Positions 44,395 to 54,190 are shown, counted from the stretch's first letter. The stretch is DNA of 64,000 nucleotides from BM520 sp964474455 (GCA_964474455.1 CAYYSU010000001.1:1-64000); one strand, 5' to 3'. Made by a program: numbers and translations. The notes: a model not told the origin generated them from the sequence alone.

Positions 44395-47300
44395 CTATAA
44401 GGTAATTCCATATTTTACGGCCAGATACGACTCTACTTTTTTGCGATCTGTCTCGGATAATGCAGTGTTGTAAATAATGATTTCTGCAATACTCCCGTTT
44501 AAATAATTATCGTTACTATCGGAACCAATAGTCATGTTACTACCTGTAACAATAGTTGCAGATCCCCTTTTCTGATAATCTAATTCTTCTCCTTGTCGGA
44601 AAATGCGAATGTCACCTATTTCGTCACCTGTTTTTACAACCGAAAGTAACGACCACACCCCTGCAGGAATCGTGTTTGCCGAAGACAGGGTTGAGTTGGC
44701 GGCGGTATTATTGATTCTATATTCAACACGAGAACTACATAAAAGAATGGTATTACTACCTATCTGCAGCAGCGGAGCTTCACCATCAGGTTTGCAAACC
44801 ACAAATATTGTATTCGACGACTCCATGCCAATGCCGGTATGGTTGAGTATTAGATTATCATCCAAGCCATCGAAATTCAAATACCCGTTATAATTGATTT
44901 GACTTGCCTCCGCCGTTTTGAATGTCGGTTGTGCAGCGAAGGATGATTGTATTCCGCTGTAGATAGTATTAAATCCAACCCATTGTGCCACGCTGCTGTT
45001 ATGAGCAGCTGCAGTGCCGTCGATGTCAGTATTTACTTGTTTGTCGGCCCGTAACCAAACTTCCAGATCGTGAGCCACCCCGCCGGGAGCAAATGCACCT
45101 TCAACGGTTATATCAAACGATTCCGAAGAGATATTTCCGCTGTTGTCAAACGCGGTCCAGGTAATAGTGTGTGTTCCTATGGGCAGGAACGAACCATTTA
45201 AAGAATTTCCTCCACCTGAAAAGTCGTGCATGAACGATGTCAACGCACAATTATCTGTGGCTGTAGCATCCCAGCCAGCATCTGTAATGGTGTATCCATT
45301 GCCTGAGTTAGCTGTAACCGAAACCGGAGTTGCAGCGAGTATAATGTTCGGCGGCTCAGTATCCAAAACAGAAACCGTATAGGAAGCTTCAACACTACAG
45401 CCAAATTCATTGGTTACAGTCACTGTATATGTCCCATCTGGAATTCCTGAAATATCTTCAGTAGTAGCACCATTACTCCATAAGTACGTATAACTGGGCG
45501 TAGTCCACAATCCCTCATTAATTGTACCGTGTAAGTTGTTTCCGGAAATATCCGATATATTTATTCCTGTTCCTTCATCTAATGGCCAGGATGCAACCAG
45601 TCCGTTTCCTGTTTGTGGCTGCTCATAACGATATTGAGCAATTTGGGCTTCAGAATGTGCCGTATTCCAAATTCTGGCGTCACGCAGCTTGCCGTCAAGA
45701 TCCATAATATTACCAGAATAGGCATATTGATAGCCTAGTTTGATAATTCCCGATGAAATCCTCGCCGGATGTCCGTTTATGGGACCTTTGGATACTTTTA
45801 CCCCATCCAAAAACAGATACAAACTATCGGAATCCCAAACCCCCGCAACATGATGCCAAGAGTTTAAATCTATCGTCTCTGAGGTGGTGATGTATTCGTA
45901 ATTATTATATGAATAGCAAACCGAAAGGCAGAGCTGTGAGTTGAAAAATTGCAAACTGTACGATTCTGTATTCATATTAGTTCCCTTTTGTATAATTCCT
46001 GAATATTTACCTATGGAATAGGGGTAAATCCATGCCTCCAGGGTACCTTCCGTAGTTAAGTTTAACTTTGGATCGTTAGCAACAGCTACACCACCTTCGG
46101 TTTCAGAAACCTGAAGTATTCCCCTGTCTTCAACAGTAATATCAATGGCTCCATCGGTGTTTCCCGGGCATTGTACATTGGTGATCGCGCCGGAAATAGA
46201 TAAAGTTGATGGTGTATTAACTACAATCTGTTGATATGCGGTCGTTGTGTTACCAGAATTATCGGTTGCTGTCCATAGAATGATTGTAGTACCTGAGGGT
46301 AATTCCTTCCCGGCAAGGCTCGTTCCTCCGCCATCATAATCATGCACTAATGAAATAAGCGTACAATTGTCGGTGGCTGTTGCATTATACTCTGTACCGG
46401 AAATCTGGAATTGACAAGTATTTGAAAGATTAATAGTTGCCGAAGGAGGTAGGGTTATTACCGGAGGCTCCTCATCGTTCATCACAGTGTAGGTTTGGAA
46501 AGCTGTACAACCGGACGCATCGGTGATAGTGTAAATCTCCGTTCCGGCGCACAGATTTTCCTGAAGGTTTGTGTCATATGCTGTTACTAGTCCGAAAGTA
46601 ATATTATCAGGAGGGGTTGCACTGTACTGAGCGTAATAGAAATATTCCTGCGGTACTATTTCCCACGTAGATTCACCGGGATATTGCCATTCAAAAGTTA
46701 CTCTGGCATTCCCGCTATTTTCATAATAGTCAAAAACAATGGGTACAAAATCTGCAGTAAATGAATAACTCCCAATAGTAGTCTTATAACTTCGATTGTT
46801 CCAATATTCCACTGTTGGATTTGTGCGAGTTGCATCTCCAAGCATTACACGGCTGCCATCATCAGATCCAATGCGCAACGAAAAGGCATCACCCATGGCG
46901 TCATCCGGTTTTTTCAACCAACCTCTCCAGCTGATAATAACATTATTTGTGTATGTCTGATCACAAATATCCAGTGCCCCATCTTGCCAGCCCCAATGAT
47001 GATCAATGGGGCGGTGCTGATTGGAAGTGCCGTTATCAACACACTCTGAAATTAGGTCGCTCTCATTTATAGTTGGTGCGTTTGATAATTCGGGCATATA
47101 ATAATATTTTGCACGTAATCCACCCGAATTCATAGTGTTGAAAAGATTGCTTTCGCATGTCGCTGTTTCATCACCATAGATTAATGAGATTGTATTCTCA
47201 CCTATTTCTATTTGATCTATTTTTACCCAAACCGTTGCCTCTTCCATCGCAGAATAACTCTCAATCCAATAGGGAAGGGTGTTACCTGATTCATCTTCAA

Positions 47301-50300
47301 ATCGTATATCATCAAAGTTAGATTGCATCCCAGATTGATAAGGGATTGTGATTTTTAGCTGATAGTCACTGATGTTTTCATATCCTGTAAATGAAACTAG
47401 CTGTTGTTTTTTGAAAACCGGTGGAGTGGAAGGAATCCAACTTAGAGAATATGGTGTTGTGCCACCGGATACTTGATACTCGAACGACCCACTGCATGTC
47501 TCATCGCAGAGATACTGTGTAACTGGAGTAATCGTAAATACAAGAGCAGGGGGCTCTTTTACCGTAAATTCTTTACTAACACTAACTCCATTACCGTTAG
47601 CGTCGGTAACAGTTGCCGTATATGTTCCGGAAGCCAGATTGTTGATAGTAGCTTCGGTACTTCCATTACTCCACAATATAATAGAAGGCGGTGTGCCCCC
47701 CATTATATTCAATGTAATTTGGCCGTCACTATCGCCATAGCAGGAAACTGGGGTTATTGTTCCTGTAACAGTCAGTGGTGGATTAATGGTTATATCTTGT
47801 GTGCATTGTGATGTATTTCCATTACTATCTGTTGCCGTCCATGTTACAGTTGTGGTGCCATAATTAAAGGTTTTGCCATCTAATGTAGTTCCTCCACCAT
47901 CATAATTATGAACCAAAGTGGAAACGGTGCAGTTATCAGTGGCTGTGGCATCGTGTGTACTCCCTGAAATGGTATATGTATAATCGTTAAGGAGTGTGGT
48001 TTCAAAATTTTCAACACATGAAATCTGTGGCGCTGTATTGTCAGATGTAATAGTAACCTCTTGTGATTGGGTACAACCATTCGCATCTGTTACAATATAT
48101 GTGTTTGTTCCGGCGCACAACCCGTTAGAAAAAAATAATGTTGAAGCAATTTCATCTCCAATAACAATATCCGTCGGGGGGTTGTCGCTATATGCTGTGC
48201 AATAATAATTGCTTGCAGGCACGAATTCATAATTTCCGGATCCGCCGGGATAATCCCAGGAGAATGTTGTACGGGCAAATCCGCTGTTTTCCCAAAAATC
48301 AAATCGCAACGATACAACATCCTTAGTGAACGTGTAGTCGCCAGTTGTAGTTCCATAAGAGCGTAATCCCCAAAAAGCAATAGTAGGATTAGTAATATCT
48401 GTTCCATCAAGCATTAACCGGAATCCATCGTCGGAACCACCCTGTAATGAGAAATTATCGCCCGTAGCGGCATCCGGCTTTTTTAGCCATCCTGTCCAGG
48501 AAATTAACGTGTAATCAGAATAGCTTTGGCCGCAAAGATCTATGGCACCATTAGACCAATTGTGGTCGATAGGTCTGGCGTCGGCGGCAGTGCCATTATC
48601 TATGCATATGGCAACCAAATCTGCCGGGTTTATTGCAGGACTGGATGTGCCGTAACCAAGGTAGTAATAGGCTGCCTGTAATCCGCCGTTTATCATGGTT
48701 GATTCAATAGATCCAATATTTGATAGTGAAGAATCGCCGTAGGTCATAGAAATACTGTTACTCCCGGTGTTGATAACAGGGATTTTAACCCACACTTTGG
48801 CCGATATTGAAGAAGTAAACTCTTCAATCCAATAGGAGAGCGCATCACCATTCGATGCGTAAAAACGTAAGTCAGAGAAATCGGCCTGCATATCCGCATC
48901 ATAGGTTATGGGAAAAGAGATTTGGTAATCTTCCAGATATTCGTTTCCGGTGAATGTGATCTCTCTTAATGGCGTTTGACTCGCTATAGGCTCTGTCTCC
49001 CATGATCGTGTGTATGGCATCACTCCTCCGGTAATGGAATAAGAAATCTGTCCATCGCAAACACCGTAACATAATTCTTCGCTGACGTTAATAATTGTAA
49101 ATTCAAGTGCATCCGGTTCTGTAATAGTAACATACTCATAGATTGTAGTTCCAGAACCGTTATTATCAATTATTGTGGCGGTATATTCGCCGGCAGTAAC
49201 GTTTATTAAGGATTGCCCTGTTTGTCCATTGCTCCACGTAACCTGATAGGGCTCAGTGCCTCCCGAAAGGGTGAGTGTTGCACTTCCATTGATTCCTCCG
49301 TTGCAATCTACAGGTATTATTATTACATTATCAACAGTTAAGGGTGTCGCATCATTTGCCTGTTCTGTACCAAAAGCAACAAAAGTATTTGGGCTATTCT
49401 GATTTGCATATTCAGTGGCAATCCAGTCGGAAGTACGTGCAGATGAGGAAATCCTTATCTCATCCATGTTTCCAATAAAATCGTTGTTAGTATTAGAACT
49501 AGACCTGTCGTTGGAAGACCCAAATCGTAAATCCAATAAGGATGAGGGCTTGCCACCCGATGAGATAAATGCAGTTGCAATCTGACTGCCATTCAAAAAA
49601 ATATTTTGTACAGTGCCATTATACGATCCTGTTATGGATAAATAACTCCATGCGTCTTTTGTTATGTGTGAATTTCCAAAAATTGAATATTCATCGTTAT
49701 TACTGTCTTGATACGTCCAGGTGATTTTGTTGTTCTTAAAAAATGAATAAAAATCTTTTGGCGTATTATTTGGGTTGCCACCATCGAAGAGTGTGCGGCT
49801 TTTTCGTTCAGTTGGTTTAAACCAAAGCGAAATAGTAAACGGCCCATTATCATTAATACTGCCTATAGGAACTTGAATATAATTATTGTAACCACTGAAA
49901 CCCCTGCATCTTCCAAAAAGCTCATTATAAACTAGCCAGGTTCCATTTTGCGATATCGAGCTAAAATTATTTGTTGACTCCTCCAGATTATTATCTTCCA
50001 GATGTAAAACAATTTCATAATCGGCTGCCCAAACTGTTGATACAGATGGGTCGGTTGTGATAGCCGAATTACCATAATACATTCGTATCGTTGTAGTTGT
50101 TGTTGGGTCGAATGAAGGTATCCGTACCCATGCGACATATTTTCCATCGTAACTTTGGTAATATTCTAACTCATGATCCAACTGGTTGCCACTAATATCA
50201 AAAAACATAATATCATATCCATTAATATTGGACACATTACCAGCCCATCCACAAATTAAATCGTTATCTGCATCAATAGATATTAAAACAGGAAAATCAA

Positions 50301-50484
50301 CGAGAATATCTGTTCCGGATGCTGCATCATCAGCATTTAGCGTGATGTTTTTATAATAGGCAAAATCAGATGTTGAGTATTGTGCGAAACTACTAGTCGC
50401 ATAAAAAACTACCATCAGTATAATTGACGATGGAAGTAAAATATAGCTCCATAAATCGGGCTTCACACCATATTTATTATACAT
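44395..50484 (-). CDS. 2029-residue multidomain surface protein (LamG, DUF2341, PA14, SprB-type, HYR)
   Basis: The signal peptide is long (1-35, ending ATSSFAQ). In order: DUF2341 (about 45-135), LamG (about 170-370), SprB-type repeat (about 378-460), a second SprB-like repeat broken by DUF2341 (about 505-580) and PA14 (about 598-755) and completed near 795, HYR (about 818-900), SprB (about 905-970), a further broken SprB-like repeat with DUF2341 (about 1021-1098) and PA14 (about 1115-1278), HYR (about 1331-1425), a SprB-type repeat broken by LamG (about 1455-1658), HYR (about 1710-1795) and a final LamG-like domain (about 1800-2029, EVWLRADKQVN... YLAVKYGITL). It is probably an adhesin or glycan-binding surface protein; that role is inferred. 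There is no T9SS sorting domain, unlike most such proteins. Confidence 0.85.
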   Translation of the reverse strand: MYNKYGVKPDLWSYILLPSSIILMVVFYATSSFAQYSTSDFAYYKNITLNADDAASGTDILVDFPVLISIDADNDLICGWAGNVSNINGYDIMFFDISGNQLDHELEYYQSYDGKYVAWVRIPSFDPTTTTTIRMYYGNSAITTDPSVSTVWAADYEIVLHLEDNNLEESTNNFSSISQNGTWLVYNELFGRCRGFSGYNNYIQVPIGSINDNGPFTISLWFKPTERKSRTLFDGGNPNNTPKDFYSFFKNNKITWTYQDSNNDEYSIFGNSHITKDAWSYLSITGSYNGTVQNIFLNGSQIATAFISSGGKPSSLLDLRFGSSNDRSSSNTNNDFIGNMDEIRISSSARTSDWIATEYANQNSPNTFVAFGTEQANDATPLTVDNVIIIPVDCNGGINGSATLTLSGGTEPYQVTWSNGQTGQSLINVTAGEYTATIIDNNGSGTTIYEYVTITEPDALEFTIINVSEELCYGVCDGQISYSITGGVMPYTRSWETEPIASQTPLREITFTGNEYLEDYQISFPITYDADMQADFSDLRFYASNGDALSYWIEEFTSSISAKVWVKIPVINTGSNSISMTYGDSSLSNIGSIESTMINGGLQAAYYYLGYGTSSPAINPADLVAICIDNGTAADARPIDHNWSNGAIDLCGQSYSDYTLISWTGWLKKPDAATGDNFSLQGGSDDGFRLMLDGTDITNPTIAFWGLRSYGTTTGDYTFTKDVVSLRFDFWENSGFARTTFSWDYPGGSGNYEFVPASNYYCTAYSDNPPTDIVIGDEIASTLFFSNGLCAGTNTYIVTDANGCTQSQEVTITSDNTAPQISCVENFETTLLNDYTYTISGSTHDATATDNCTVSTLVHNYDGGGTTLDGKTFNYGTTTVTWTATDSNGNTSQCTQDITINPPLTVTGTITPVSCYGDSDGQITLNIMGGTPPSIILWSNGSTEATINNLASGTYTATVTDANGNGVSVSKEFTVKEPPALVFTITPVTQYLCDETCSGSFEYQVSGGTTPYSLSWIPSTPPVFKKQQLVSFTGYENISDYQLKITIPYQSGMQSNFDDIRFEDESGNTLPYWIESYSAMEEATVWVKIDQIEIGENTISLIYGDETATCESNLFNTMNSGGLRAKYYYMPELSNAPTINESDLISECVDNGTSNQHRPIDHHWGWQDGALDICDQTYTNNVIISWRGWLKKPDDAMGDAFSLRIGSDDGSRVMLGDATRTNPTVEYWNNRSYKTTIGSYSFTADFVPIVFDYYENSGNARVTFEWQYPGESTWEIVPQEYFYYAQYSATPPDNITFGLVTAYDTNLQENLCAGTEIYTITDASGCTAFQTYTVMNDEEPPVITLPPSATINLSNTCQFQISGTEYNATATDNCTLISLVHDYDGGGTSLAGKELPSGTTIILWTATDNSGNTTTAYQQIVVNTPSTLSISGAITNVQCPGNTDGAIDITVEDRGILQVSETEGGVAVANDPKLNLTTEGTLEAWIYPYSIGKYSGIIQKGTNMNTESYSLQFFNSQLCLSVCYSYNNYEYITTSETIDLNSWHHVAGVWDSDSLYLFLDGVKVSKGPINGHPARISSGIIKLGYQYAYSGNIMDLDGKLRDARIWNTAHSEAQIAQYRYEQPQTGNGLVASWPLDEGTGINISDISGNNLHGTINEGLWTTPSYTYLWSNGATTEDISGIPDGTYTVTVTNEFGCSVEASYTVSVLDTEPPNIILAATPVSVTANSGNGYTITDAGWDATATDNCALTSFMHDFSGGGNSLNGSFLPIGTHTITWTAFDNSGNISSESFDITVEGAFAPGGVAHDLEVWLRADKQVNTDIDGTAAAHNSSVAQWVGFNTIYSGIQSSFAAQPTFKTAEASQINYNGYLNFDGLDDNLILNHTGIGMESSNTIFVVCKPDGEAPLLQIGSNTILLCSSRVEYRINNTAANSTLSSANTIPAGVWSLLSVVKTGDEIGDIRIFRQGEELDYQKRGSATIVTGSNMTIGSDSNDNYLNGSIAEIIIYNTALSETDRKKVESYLAVKYGITL

Positions 50485-50534
50485 AAAGGGTTAACCACTT
50501 TTAGAAAATTACACAATGACCTTATTTAACCAAT

Positions 50535-50542
50535 CAAAGATA
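50535..50542 (-). promoter_or_regulatory. -7 box for the giant surface protein
   Basis: CAAAGATA on the plus strand is TATCTTTG on the minus strand, 51 bases upstream of the ATG. Confidence 0.5.
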
Positions 50543-50662
50543 ATTTATTTTTGTGACTTTTACTATTGATAATTAGAACACGGGTTGTTTTCTTAAATCA
50601 CAAGCATTTTTTTACCCACACATCGCTTTGTATCGACTTATGGTGTGGAGCTTTGAAAAAAA

Positions 50663-50699
50663 TTGTAATATTGTAAAAGTGACAGTTTTTTGTAAAAAC
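50663..50699. promoter_or_regulatory. Three TTGTAA copies and a short palindrome in the divergent intergenic region
   Basis: TTGTAA occurs at 50663-50668, 50671-50676 and 50690-50695. The last lies in the palindrome GTTTTT-TGT-AAAAAC (50685-50699). They lie 50-86 bases upstream of the Crp/Fnr gene, a normal distance for operator sites, but AT-rich sequence makes chance copies likely. Confidence 0.25.
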
Positions 50700-50748
50700 A
50701 TCACAAAGCGGCATTATACCCGGAATATCAGGTAAAATAATTATTAAT

Positions 50749-51447
50749 ATGACAGAGAAAATTAATAAGGGAAGTAACGGTTTGAATGCTATGGTAGTAA
50801 GTGCCATTGGCTTACTGGAGTATTTGACCGAAGAGGAGAAAAAAGAACTATTTGAAAATAAGGTTCGGGTGGAGTTTGCTGCGGGTGAAACAATAGTGAA
50901 AGAGGGTTTCGTTGCTGGTAACATAATGTTTTTAGATGAAGGTCTTGTAAAAGTTGATATCAGGACAGGTAGAGATTCATCAACAGTTAACTTGCTCTCC
51001 TCCAATTCGTTTATTGGAATAATATGCACATTTTCAGGGCAAAAAATAGGTTTTTCGGCTACGGCGATAACGAAAACAAAAATCACTCTTTTCGACAGAA
51101 AATTATTTGAAAAATTTATTAAGAATAATGGAGATTTTGCTTTTCATCTGATAGGACATATTTCAGGAGTAGCAAAAGGTGTTGTTCATCATATTACCAA
51201 ATTCTCTCAAAAAAATATGGACGGGGCTCTTTCAATTTTGCTGTGTGATTTCAGTGATATTTATCACAGCAATTCATTTACCCTTCCTCTTAAAAGAATA
51301 GAAATTGCAAAAATCCTGGGCTATTCCAAAGAGAGTGTAATAAATACTTTATCTAAGTTTAATAAGGAAGGAATTATTAGTATTCAGGATAAGAAAATCG
51401 AAATACTCGATAAAAAATTGTTGCAGCAGATTGGAAAAAATGGTTAA
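50749..51447 (+). CDS. Crp/Fnr-family transcriptional regulator
   Basis: This encodes 232 residues. A cyclic-nucleotide-binding-type beta-roll (about 18-140, with FAAGETIVKEGFVAGNIMFL and VNLLSSNSFIGI) is followed by a long dimer helix and a C-terminal winged helix (about 170-225: LKRIEIAKILGYSKESVINT, LSKFNKEGIISI). No Fnr-type cluster of Cys residues is visible, so it is not an iron-sulfur oxygen sensor of classical type. It is divergent from the giant surface protein and could control it; that is inferred from position only. The ligand is unknown. Confidence 0.88.
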   Translation: MTEKINKGSNGLNAMVVSAIGLLEYLTEEEKKELFENKVRVEFAAGETIVKEGFVAGNIMFLDEGLVKVDIRTGRDSSTVNLLSSNSFIGIICTFSGQKIGFSATAITKTKITLFDRKLFEKFIKNNGDFAFHLIGHISGVAKGVVHHITKFSQKNMDGALSILLCDFSDIYHSNSFTLPLKRIEIAKILGYSKESVINTLSKFNKEGIISIQDKKIEILDKKLLQQIGKNG

Positions 51448-51570
51448 TGCGATTGGAGATGATCACATCAGTAGTCTGTAGTTAAATTTCGGCACGCTTT
51501 GGGGTTGGCTATATGCCCTGAACCTTAAAGCTTTGTAATCTTTATTGTAGTTGTTCCTTGTGATAATTTT

Positions 51571-52626
51571 TCAATACCACTTTTTCTTTTTGAAGTAATA
51601 AAGCATTCCCGCAAATATTATGATCATGATTGCCCATATACCAAAATATCCCCATTTCCAGGATAACTCAGGCATATTTGAAAAATTCATTCCATAAATT
51701 CCGGCAATAAAAGTTAAAGGGATAAAAATTGTTGCAACAACAGTTAAAGTCTTCATTACTTGGTTCATTCTATGCCCCTGAACAGAGAAAAATAGATTTA
51801 TATTACTCTCCAGCCGTATCTCTATGTGTTCACAATCATCAATAAGAGACAAACAGAGGTCTCGTAGCTCAAGGAAATATTTAATCTGCTTTTTTTCTAC
51901 AAAACTGAAATTCTCCCGTTCAATCTTCGTGACAAATTCCTTTATGGGAATAATAGTTTTTTTTATCTGATGAATCTGTCTTTTATATAGTTCTATTGTT
52001 TTTAATGTATGTGGGGAGGGATCTATTTCAGTGTCAATAAGTCTTAATTTTTCAATTCTATTTTCAATATCATTTACCGTTTTAAAGTAGTTGTCCAAAA
52101 TTGATTCAAGAAGTAAAAACAAAAGATAATCGGAACCTCTTTCTCGAATTATTCCCACATTACCTCTTAGTCTTTGTCTGATATGATCAAAATAATCTGC
52201 TTTTCTTTCCTGAAATGATACCAGATAATTACTTCCCAATATAAAACTTAATTGCTCTTGTTCAATGAGCGAGTTGCTTGCCGGGACAATAGATTTTAAA
52301 GTAAAAAATAAGTATTTCTCATAATCCTGTAATTTCGGTCTCTGGTTTACATCCAGTATATCCTGTATTACCAAATCGTGAACTCCCAACGTACTACAAA
52401 TATTTTTTATCTTTTTAACATCATGCAAGCCATGTATATTAAGCCAGTTTTGATATGTGTTTTGTGGGAAGCCGTTAAATTCCTTTTGAATATAATCTGA
52501 ATCTTCTATGCACTCTAACTTATTATAATTGAATAACTGAAGGCTTAGCGATTCGGTATATTTTATTCCGGTAAAAATTGGTATTGAGGGATTCAGCTTT
52601 TTTCTATTTAGAATTTTGTGTGCCAT
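51571..52626 (-). CDS. corA: CorA-type magnesium/divalent cation channel
   Basis: This encodes 351 residues. A long cytoplasmic domain is followed by two C-terminal membrane helices; the signature GMN is at 312-314 (FIAGIYGMNF), between them, and the tail is basic (FKKKKWY). This is the pentameric CorA channel for Mg2+ (or Co2+/Ni2+). Its start lies 23 bases inside the end of the mscS gene, so the two are translated from one mRNA and may be coupled. Confidence 0.93.
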   Translation of the reverse strand: MAHKILNRKKLNPSIPIFTGIKYTESLSLQLFNYNKLECIEDSDYIQKEFNGFPQNTYQNWLNIHGLHDVKKIKNICSTLGVHDLVIQDILDVNQRPKLQDYEKYLFFTLKSIVPASNSLIEQEQLSFILGSNYLVSFQERKADYFDHIRQRLRGNVGIIRERGSDYLLFLLLESILDNYFKTVNDIENRIEKLRLIDTEIDPSPHTLKTIELYKRQIHQIKKTIIPIKEFVTKIERENFSFVEKKQIKYFLELRDLCLSLIDDCEHIEIRLESNINLFFSVQGHRMNQVMKTLTVVATIFIPLTFIAGIYGMNFSNMPELSWKWGYFGIWAIMIIIFAGMLYYFKKKKWY

Positions 52627-53467
52627 CTTCTAAGTCTTTTTTATATACTACTGTGCGGTAAGGAAATGGGATCTCAACTCCTTCTCTGTCAAACCTCTGT
52701 TTTACTGATTTTAAGAGATCACATTTAATGGTAAAAGCATCATCGTTATTATTAGCCCACACATAAGCTTTTAAAATCACAGCAAAGTCTGATAGCGCAA
52801 TAACACGTATTAGGACACGAGGATTCTTGTTTGCAATATCTTGCTTGGTTCTGTTATCAATTACCAGGGGATGATTCTGCGCTTCATCACGAATAATATC
52901 TATTGCTTTATCAATATTCGAGTCATAGCTAATTGAGAACTCCACATGTTTTCTTATTTTCTCATCCTGGATATTACTATTTATGATAGTATCTTCACTA
53001 ATAACGCTATTAGGAATTACTATTCTCCTGTTTTCATAATCTCTGATCAGCGTATGTCTCAGTGTTATCTCTTCAACAACTCCTTTTTGGCCGTCTTTAA
53101 ACTCAATGATATCAGAAATTTTGAATGGTTTAAAAATCAAGATAAAAATGCCACTAATAATATTTGAGAAAGCCTTTTGTGATGCAAAACCCACAACAAC
53201 AGCAATTATTCCTGCTCCGGCAAAGAGGGCCGTTCCGATTGATTTTAGATACGGTATCTTTAGAAAAATAAAAATTATTGCTATTGTATAGATTGTAAAT
53301 CCAACAGAATTTTTTATAAATGAGAAATTTGTAGGATCTGACCTTAGTCTCTTGGCATATTTTTTTATAAATGCATTAAGCAATCTTCGGAAAATAAAAG
53401 TCAGTAAACTGGCAATGGCCAAAGTTATTACCACTAACAAAATATAATGAATTGTATCTTTGTTCAT
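52604..53467 (-). CDS. MscS-family small mechanosensitive channel
   Basis: This encodes 287 residues. Three membrane segments (about 8-28, 53-70 and 78-110) include the pore helix with a Gly/Ala pattern (GAGIIAVVVGFASQKAFSNII). The beta domain (FKISDIIEFKDGQKGVVEEI, IVIPNSVI) and the mixed alpha/beta vestibule follow. The size is that of E. coli MscS. It overlaps corA by 23 bases. It relieves osmotic pressure at the inner membrane (family knowledge). A -33/-7 pair is not clear in the 103 bases upstream. Confidence 0.92.
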   Translation of the reverse strand: MNKDTIHYILLVVITLAIASLLTFIFRRLLNAFIKKYAKRLRSDPTNFSFIKNSVGFTIYTIAIIFIFLKIPYLKSIGTALFAGAGIIAVVVGFASQKAFSNIISGIFILIFKPFKISDIIEFKDGQKGVVEEITLRHTLIRDYENRRIVIPNSVISEDTIINSNIQDEKIRKHVEFSISYDSNIDKAIDIIRDEAQNHPLVIDNRTKQDIANKNPRVLIRVIALSDFAVILKAYVWANNNDDAFTIKCDLLKSVKQRFDREGVEIPFPYRTVVYKKDLEDGTQNSK

Positions 53468-53570
53468 AAGAATTGTTTTTTATTAATCCTGCATTAAATA
53501 CCACATCATATTTTTTGTGGTAAACCCATTTTTTTTAATAAATGCCAAATAACAACCATGTGGGTTTACA

Positions 53571-53981
53571 TTATGAGTTAAAATCCCCGGCAGCCTCCGG
53601 TTGATAAATTATTTTATCGATTTTCATTTTTGTTAAACCAGATGGTACAATCCATTCTATTTTATCTCCAACTTTATACCCTATCAATGCTGTTGCGATA
53701 GGCGAAAATATTGATATTTTATTCTCTTTAAAATTGGCTTGATCAGGATATACAATTTGGAATTGAACTTGTTTGTCACTATTACAGAAGCTCAATTTTA
53801 CGATTGAATTCATTGTGACAACATCAGAAGGAATAGCCTGTGGCTTCACTATTTTAGCTGAATCTAATTCTCGTAGTAAATTTTCTGCTTCAGCTCTATT
53901 GATAGATTTGAAACCTTTAGCATCATCAATGCACTTTTTAATACGTGCATAGTCGAGTTGATTAATTATAATTTGGCTCAT
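53571..53981 (-). CDS. GreA/GreB C-terminal (Rnk-like) protein
   Basis: This encodes 136 residues. The N-terminal half is a short helical segment (DYARIKKCIDDAKGF). The C-terminal half is the FKBP-like GreA/GreB C-terminal domain (VVTMNSIVKLSF... SIFSPIATALIGYKVGDKIEW). Proteins of this size and shape (Rnk, regulator of nucleoside diphosphate kinase) bind RNA polymerase but lack the coiled-coil finger that GreA uses for transcript cleavage. It lies upstream of mscS-corA on the same strand, 103 bases apart. The name Rnk is by family shape; a regulatory target is unknown. Confidence 0.82.
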   Translation of the reverse strand: MSQIIINQLDYARIKKCIDDAKGFKSINRAEAENLLRELDSAKIVKPQAIPSDVVTMNSIVKLSFCNSDKQVQFQIVYPDQANFKENKISIFSPIATALIGYKVGDKIEWIVPSGLTKMKIDKIIYQPEAAGDFNS

Positions 53982-54190
53982 AACTACAGTTTTTCTAATT
54001 ACTTTTAGTCTTTATGATATTATCCACAACAAGATTTATCTGTTATGATTATATGAGTAGTAAGTTTTATTATTGCTGTTAAAGATACAAATTATGAACA
54101 TAAGAATTAGTCTATTGTTTAAAAGTTTTTACAGAAGGTGTACTACTGATATTTTTCTCTGTATAATCTGAAATATACCTCGATGTTTCC

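Noticed and set aside
45143..45382. Plus-strand frames inside the giant surface gene
   Set aside because: They are antisense shadows of the real gene; codon use and length do not support them.
50485..50748. Classical Crp (TGTGA-N6-TCACA) or Fnr (TTGAT-N4-ATCAA) site in the divergent region
   Set aside because: Half-sites such as TTGAT and GTGAC occur singly, but no proper full site with the right spacing was found.
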